DNA from: CAMLHP01 sp035712285
GTDB lineage: Bacteria > Gemmatimonadota > Gemmatimonadetes > Gemmatimonadales > GWC2-71-9
DNA length: 16,631 nt
Direction: 5' to 3'
Assembly (NCBI GenBank): GCA_035712285.1
Contig: DASTBA010000167.1
Span: forward strand, 1 to 16,631
Below, in pieces: positions 13,032-16,631 of the stretch. The notes beneath the pieces are model-generated. The model was given only the letters and a program-made list of their open reading frames with translations, made no database searches and was not told where the DNA came from. How positions within the stretch are numbered: position 1 is the first letter of the stretch; the number at the start of each line of letters is the position of its first letter. The position numbers were made by a program, and so were the translations under genes.

Positions 13032-13129
13032 TGGCGGGAGCGTGTGGGAATCGAACCCACCGGAGCCGTGCAAGACGTCTCCGACGCGGTTTTGAAGACC
13101 GGCCAGGCCACCAGACCCGTTCCGCCCCC
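13032..13129 (-). tRNA. selC: Selenocysteine tRNA (anticodon UCA)
   Basis: The minus strand gives a 95-nt tRNA plus encoded CCA with bacterial tRNA-Sec geometry. The 8-position acceptor stem GGGGGCGG/ACGCTCCC has one G-T wobble and a G-A at position 8. The D stem is 6 bp with a 4-nt loop (CGGGTC-TGGT-GGCCTG). The anticodon loop CTTCAAA has anticodon TCA; the stem's outermost pair is C-C. A long variable arm has 9 positions per side (CGGAGACGT/ACGGCTCCG, one A-G mismatch). The T arm is GTGGG-TTCGATT-CCCAC and the discriminator is G. It is charged first with Ser, converted to Sec, and delivered by SelB to UGA codons with a SECIS element. It is the only tRNA here with an encoded CCA. Confidence 0.95.
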
Positions 13130-13133
13130 AGGA

Positions 13134-13161
13134 AGTCGCGAGTCGCGAGTCGTGCGTCGTG
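13134..13161. repeat. 7-bp tandem repeat, three clear copies and one degenerate
   Basis: AGTCGCG (13134-13140), AGTCGCG (13141-13147), AGTCGTG (13148-13154) and CGTCGTG (13155-13161) follow each other without gaps between ridA and selC. The number of copies could vary between strains by slippage. It lies immediately upstream of the tRNA-Sec 5' end in the direction of transcription. Confidence 0.75.
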
Positions 13162-13180
13162 AGCGCGACCAGCACATGGA

Positions 13181-13564
13181 TCAGCCCTGGGCTGCCGCGA
13201 TGACGTCAATCTCCACCCGGGCTCCCTTGGGCAGCCCCGCCGCCGCCACCGTGCTGCGCGCCGGACGGTGCTCACCGAAGTGCTTCGCATACACCGCGTT
13301 CATCGGCTGGAAATCGGCCATGTCGGCGAGATAGACGGTCGTCTTGACCACGTGATCGAGGGAAAGTCCCGCCGCCGCCAGCACCGCCTTCAGGTTGGCG
13401 AAGACCCGCTCGGTCTGCGCACTCACGTCCCCGGGCACCAGCTCCATGGTATCCGGATCCAGCGCGATCTGGCCGGCGGAATAGAGGAATCCGCCCTGCA
13501 CGATGGCCTGGCTGTAGGGGCCGATGGCCCTGGGGGCCCGGTCGGTGGCAATGATCCGTGTCAT
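13181..13564 (-). CDS. ridA: RidA family enamine/imine deaminase
   Basis: A 127-residue protein of standard RidA length. RidA proteins are trimeric cytoplasmic enzymes that hydrolyse reactive 2-aminoacrylate and other enamines/imines released by PLP enzymes. The family features are intact: AIGPYSQA (13-20), FLYSAGQIALDP (26-37), VVKTTVYLADMADFQPMN, and the C-terminal PARSTVAAAGLPKGARVEIDVIA with the catalytic Arg103 and Glu118. These residues match the active RidA subgroup. The ATG shares one base with the fhs stop (TGATG, 13562-13566), so translation is probably coupled. selC and a tandem repeat follow directly downstream. Confidence 0.95.
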   Translation of the reverse strand: MTRIIATDRAPRAIGPYSQAIVQGGFLYSAGQIALDPDTMELVPGDVSAQTERVFANLKAVLAAAGLSLDHVVKTTVYLADMADFQPMNAVYAKHFGEHRPARSTVAAAGLPKGARVEIDVIAAAQG

Positions 13565-15237
13565 CAGGAAAGTCCCTCGATCGTCCCGTCCGCCAGCACC
13601 CGCATGTTCTCCGCGGCGGGTACCTTGGGCAGGCCGGGCATGGTCATGATGTCACCGGCCAGCGCCACCACAAACCCGGCGCCGGCCGATGCGTAGACAT
13701 CCCGGATGGTGATCGTGAAGCCGCTGGGACGACCCAGCCTGGCCGGGTCGTCACTGAAGGAATACTGCGTCTTGGCCATGCACACCGGCGTCCGGTCGAG
13801 GCCCATCGCCTCGCACTGCGCGATGGACTTCTCTGCCGCCGGCAGGTAGTTCACGCCGTCGGCGCCATAGATCTCGCGGGCAATGGTCTCGATCTTCCGC
13901 TTGATGGGCAGCGCCACGTCGTAGAGGGGGCGGAATGCCGCCTTGCCCTCGTCCAGCGTCGCCATCACCTCGCGGGCCACCGCTTCCCCGCCCTCGCCAC
14001 CCCTGGCCCAGACATCGCTGAGCGCGGCACGGGCACCCCAGGACCTGGCCGCGCCCAGCACCGTGTCCAGTTCCTCCGCACTGTCGGTGAGGAAGCGGTT
14101 GAGCGCCACGACGACCGGCACCCCGAACTTCCGCACGTTGGCGACGTGGGCCTCGAGGTTCACCATGCCGCGCCGCAGCGCGTCCACGTCCGGTGTCCCC
14201 AGGTGCTCCTTCTTCACGCCGCCGTTCATCTTGAGGGCCCGCACGGTCGCGACGACGACCGCCGCCTCGGGATTGAGCCCGCCGAACCGGCACTTGATGT
14301 CGAAGAACTTCTCGGCGCCGAGGTCGGCGCCGAATCCGGCCTCCGTGAGCACGATGTCGCTGAGCGAGAGGCCCAGCTTCGTGGCCATGATCGAGTTGCA
14401 GCCGTGGGCGATGTTGCCGAAGGGCCCGCCGTGCACCAGGGCCGGTCCGCCCTCCAGCGTCTGCACCAGGTTGGGCAGCAGCGCGTCCTTGAGCAGCAGC
14501 GTCATGGCGCCCGCGGCCTTGAGGTCCAGCGCCGTCACCGGCGTCCGGTCGCGACGGAGCCCCACGATGATCCGGCCCAGCCGCCGCTCCAGGTCCTCGA
14601 TGTCGGTGGCGAGGCAGAGAATGGCCATGATCTCGCTGCCCGGCACGATGACGAAGCGCTCCTCGCGTGACGGGCCGCCGTTGAGCCCGCCCAGGCCGAC
14701 GATGATCGAGCGGAGCGCCCGGTCATTCATGTCCATGGTGCGCGGCCAGGTGACGCGGCGGGAGTCGATGCCGAGCGCATTGCCGTGATGGATGTGATTG
14801 TCGAGCAGGGCGGAGAGGAGGTTGTGCGCCGACGTGATGGCGTGGAAATCGCCGGTGAAGTGGAGGTTGATCTCGTCCATCGGCACCACCTGCGCGTACC
14901 CGCCGCCCGCCGCCCCGCCCTTGACGCCGAACACCGGGCCCAGGGACGGTTCCCGGATGCAGACCATCACCTTCCGCCCCAGCCGCCGGAAGGCCTGGGC
15001 CAGTCCCACGGTGACGGTGCTCTTGCCTTCGCCCGCCGGGGTGGGATTGATGCCGGTGACGAGCACCAGCCGCCCGCGCGGCTTCCGCTTGCGAATGGCG
15101 TCCATCGTGACCTTGGCCTTGTGCCTGCCATAGGGCAGCAGCTCATCCGCCTCGAGGCCCGCCTCGGCTCCGACGTCGGCGATGGGCCGCAGCGTCGCGG
15201 CCTGGGCAATGGCGATATCCGATGGGACGCTGGTCAC
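13564..15237 (-). CDS. fhs: Formate--tetrahydrofolate ligase
   Basis: A 557-residue, full-length enzyme making 10-formyl-THF from formate, THF and ATP, which feeds purine synthesis and one-carbon metabolism and is a step of the Wood-Ljungdahl methyl branch. The ATP-binding motif TPAGEGKST is at 66-74. REPSLGPVFGVKGGAAGGG, the NLHFTGDFHAI block, and GGPFGNIAHGCNS are also visible and typical. The start is GTG (15235-15237), overlapping the tatD stop as GTGA. The window shows no folD or other one-carbon genes, so it cannot be told whether the enzyme works in biosynthesis, formate use or formate release. Proximity to selC is notable because many formate dehydrogenases are selenoproteins; that link is inference. 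Confidence 0.97.
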   Translation of the reverse strand: MTSVPSDIAIAQAATLRPIADVGAEAGLEADELLPYGRHKAKVTMDAIRKRKPRGRLVLVTGINPTPAGEGKSTVTVGLAQAFRRLGRKVMVCIREPSLGPVFGVKGGAAGGGYAQVVPMDEINLHFTGDFHAITSAHNLLSALLDNHIHHGNALGIDSRRVTWPRTMDMNDRALRSIIVGLGGLNGGPSREERFVIVPGSEIMAILCLATDIEDLERRLGRIIVGLRRDRTPVTALDLKAAGAMTLLLKDALLPNLVQTLEGGPALVHGGPFGNIAHGCNSIMATKLGLSLSDIVLTEAGFGADLGAEKFFDIKCRFGGLNPEAAVVVATVRALKMNGGVKKEHLGTPDVDALRRGMVNLEAHVANVRKFGVPVVVALNRFLTDSAEELDTVLGAARSWGARAALSDVWARGGEGGEAVAREVMATLDEGKAAFRPLYDVALPIKRKIETIAREIYGADGVNYLPAAEKSIAQCEAMGLDRTPVCMAKTQYSFSDDPARLGRPSGFTITIRDVYASAGAGFVVALAGDIMTMPGLPKVPAAENMRVLADGTIEGLS

Positions 15238-16022
15238 GCTTCCTCCGCTCTGAGGCTGGCCCCGACCCGGGCCCCGAAGACCCGGGCTGCGTTCGCTGCT
15301 GTCGTCGCGATCACGTCGTCCACTGCCCGGCTGGTGATTGCCGCGAGGCGTTCGGCCACCTGACGCACGAAGGCCGGCTCGTTGCGCCGGCCGCGGTGCG
15401 GCACCGGCGCGAGGTACGGCCCGTCGGTCTCGATCAGCAGGCGGTCGGACGGGACGGCCCGCACCAGGTCATCGGCGGACCAGTTCCGGAAGGTGATCAT
15501 CCCGCTGAACGAGACGAAATGGCCGAGTTCCAGGCCGGTTTCGAGCAGGTCCCTGCCGCTGCTGAACGAATGCAGGATGCACCGGGTATCCGGGTGCTCC
15601 CGGAGCATCGCGGCGACGTCGTCATCGGCCTCACGCGCATGGATGACGGCGGGCTTCCCGGCGGCGCGGGCAAGCTCCAGCTGCGCCTCGAAGACGCGGC
15701 GCTGCACGTCCCGCGGTGCATGATCGTAATGATAGTCCAGCCCGGTCTCGCCTGCGGCGACCACCCGCGGATCCTCGAGGCGCGCCCGAAGCCACGCCGC
15801 GCTGTCCGCGGTCCAGCTCCCCGCCACGTGGGGATGCATCCCGGCCGTGGCCGAGAAACGGGGCTCAGGTCCGGCCAGCGCGATGGCGCGCTCCGTCGCC
15901 TCCGGCGACTCCCCGACCACCACCACATGCCCAACCCCGGCCCCCCAAGCGCGCACTGCCACCTCGTCGCGGTCCGGATCGTACGCCGGATCGCCGAGGT
16001 GGCAGTGGGTGTCGATCAGCAT
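15234..16022 (-). CDS. TatD family metal-dependent hydrolase/DNase
   Basis: A 262-residue TIM-barrel hydrolase. Metal ligands and signatures of the family are present: DTHCHLGD with His6 and His8, the AGMHPH block (60-65), GETGLDYHYD with Glu92, His128 in VIHAREADDD, His151 in ILHSFSSG, and Asp200 in LLIETDGPYLAP. TatD proteins have Mg-dependent DNase (often 3'-5' exonuclease) activity on single-stranded DNA and RNA in the cytoplasm. The ATG is 3 bp after the secF stop, and the gene's end overlaps the fhs start. The gene symbol is left empty because several TatD paralogues (TatD, YcfH, YjjV) cannot be separated here. Confidence 0.95.
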   Translation of the reverse strand: MLIDTHCHLGDPAYDPDRDEVAVRAWGAGVGHVVVVGESPEATERAIALAGPEPRFSATAGMHPHVAGSWTADSAAWLRARLEDPRVVAAGETGLDYHYDHAPRDVQRRVFEAQLELARAAGKPAVIHAREADDDVAAMLREHPDTRCILHSFSSGRDLLETGLELGHFVSFSGMITFRNWSADDLVRAVPSDRLLIETDGPYLAPVPHRGRRNEPAFVRQVAERLAAITSRAVDDVIATTAANAARVFGARVGASLRAEEA

Positions 16023-16025
16023 CCG

Positions 16026-16631
16026 TCAGGACGCGGGCTGCGTCCGCCGGCCGTTCGGGGTCTTGCCGGGCAGCTCCTTCTTCTTGACGCCACGGATGTG
16101 CGGCGCGGGCCACTTCTCCTCGATGGCCATGAGGACCGGGCTGGCCACGTAGATCGACGAGAACGTGCCGGTGGCCACGCCGAACAGCATGACCAGCGCG
16201 AAGGGGCGGATGACCTCGCCCCCCCAGATGGTGAGCGCCGTCAGCGAGGCCAGCGTCGTGCCGTGCGTCAGCACGCTGCGGGGCAGCGTCTCGTTGATGG
16301 CACGGTTGAGGATGTCCTTGAAGGAAGCGTCCTTCATCTTGTGCAGCTCTTCCCGTGCCCGGTCGAAGATGATGATCGTGTCATTGAGCGAGTAGCCGAC
16401 CATGGACAGCACCGCCGCCACCACCGTCAGGCTCACCTCGAGGTGCATGTAGGAGATGAAGGCGATGGTGGCCAGGATGTCGTGGGCGGTCGCCAGCACC
16501 GCGGCCACGCCGAACCGCCACTCGAACCGGTACGCCAGGTACGCCAGCACCGCGAAGAACGAGAGGAAGATCGCCAGGAACGCCTTGGTACGGAGTTCCC
16601 CGCCGACTTTCGGCCCCACCGCTTCGGTGGG
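16026..16631 (-). CDS. secF: Protein translocase subunit SecF, C-terminal part (cut by window edge)
   Basis: The reading frame is open to the right edge, so the N-terminus is missing; 201 residues are visible. The visible part starts PTEAVGPKVGGELRTKA, the conserved segment ahead of the second SecF transmembrane helix. It continues through helices typical of SecF (FLAIFLSFFAVLAYLAYRF, AVLATAHDILATIAFISYM, SLTVVAAVLSMVGYSLNDTIIIFDRARE) with the NDTIIIFDR signature, then RSVLTHGTTLASLTAL and a basic tail. SecDF is an inner-membrane complex that uses the proton gradient to help pull proteins through SecYEG. secD would be expected just upstream, outside the window. Many proteins in this window have Sec signals. 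Confidence 0.96.
   Translation of the reverse strand, partial: PTEAVGPKVGGELRTKAFLAIFLSFFAVLAYLAYRFEWRFGVAAVLATAHDILATIAFISYMHLEVSLTVVAAVLSMVGYSLNDTIIIFDRAREELHKMKDASFKDILNRAINETLPRSVLTHGTTLASLTALTIWGGEVIRPFALVMLFGVATGTFSSIYVASPVLMAIEEKWPAPHIRGVKKKELPGKTPNGRRTQPAS

Noticed and set aside
13032..13129. Reading this tRNA as tRNA-Ser or a UGA suppressor
   Set aside because: The long variable arm also occurs in tRNA-Ser, but the UCA anticodon, 8-position acceptor, 6-bp D stem with 4-nt loop and 95-nt length match tRNA-Sec.
13031..13177. Extension of the DUF5683-like protein to an ATG at 13177
   Set aside because: It would translate through the whole tRNA-Sec gene; the signal peptide begins only after the tRNA.
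13558..14670. 370-codon plus-strand open frame antisense to fhs
   Set aside because: A shadow of fhs, which has full-length family motifs on the minus strand.
1..16631. CRISPR array, prophage, toxin-antitoxin or biosynthetic cluster
   Set aside because: No spaced direct repeats, phage genes, transposases or toxin-like gene pairs were found; all genes fit core functions.
657..16631. In-window selenoprotein (in-frame UGA readthrough)
   Set aside because: Each TGA stop checked ends a protein of normal family length or overlaps the next start; no gene appears cut short at a likely redox site.

Overview
The window is GC-rich bacterial chromosome from a diderm with an outer membrane. The protein set (lipoproteins, a likely LptE, an Omp85-type barrel, an LpxH-like phosphoesterase, many signal peptides ending in ...A-Q) and the 5' part of a 16S rRNA suggest Gemmatimonadota or a relative. 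That assignment is inference from gene content and style; the partial 16S (bases 1-337) would settle it. Nothing points to a phage, plasmid, insertion sequence or CRISPR array. This is core-genome sequence with some unusual architectures.

Left end (1-2170): the 5' third of a 16S rRNA gene on the minus strand, cut by the window edge, with a readable leader (boxA, hairpins) and a near-consensus promoter. Upstream lie a TM2-domain protein, tRNA-Arg(UCU), one plus-strand lipoprotein gene and tRNA-Pro(UGG). The lipoprotein gene is followed immediately by a perfect 30-bp palindrome.

Centre (2224-11011, minus strand): a tightly packed, probably cotranscribed nine-gene cluster. In transcription order it encodes a hotdog thioesterase, a HEAT-repeat/cyclophilin fusion, a metallopeptidase/TolB-like propeller/Omp85-barrel fusion, a LolA/LolB-like lipoprotein, an LptE-like lipoprotein, a small membrane-anchored protein, RNase PH (rph), the XTP/dITP pyrophosphatase (rdgB) and a secreted protein of unknown function. 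The first half reads as envelope biogenesis and quality control, the second as RNA and nucleotide housekeeping. A divergent LpxH-like phosphoesterase gene starts 23 bp from the thioesterase gene.

Right end (11757-16631, minus strand): a second compact cluster, transcribed secF (cut by the window edge), tatD, fhs, ridA, tRNA-Sec (selC), a DUF5683-like membrane protein, murI. Most junctions are stop/start overlaps of 1-4 nt. selC implies that this organism makes selenoproteins. murI and the LpxH-like gene converge with overlapping stop codons in a CTAG.

The best candidates for novelty are the three-part protease/propeller/Omp85 protein beside lptE, the HEAT-cyclophilin fusion, selC inside an operon directly abutting a coding region, and three exported proteins whose natural signal-peptide start falls on a non-canonical codon (GTT, CTG, CTG).
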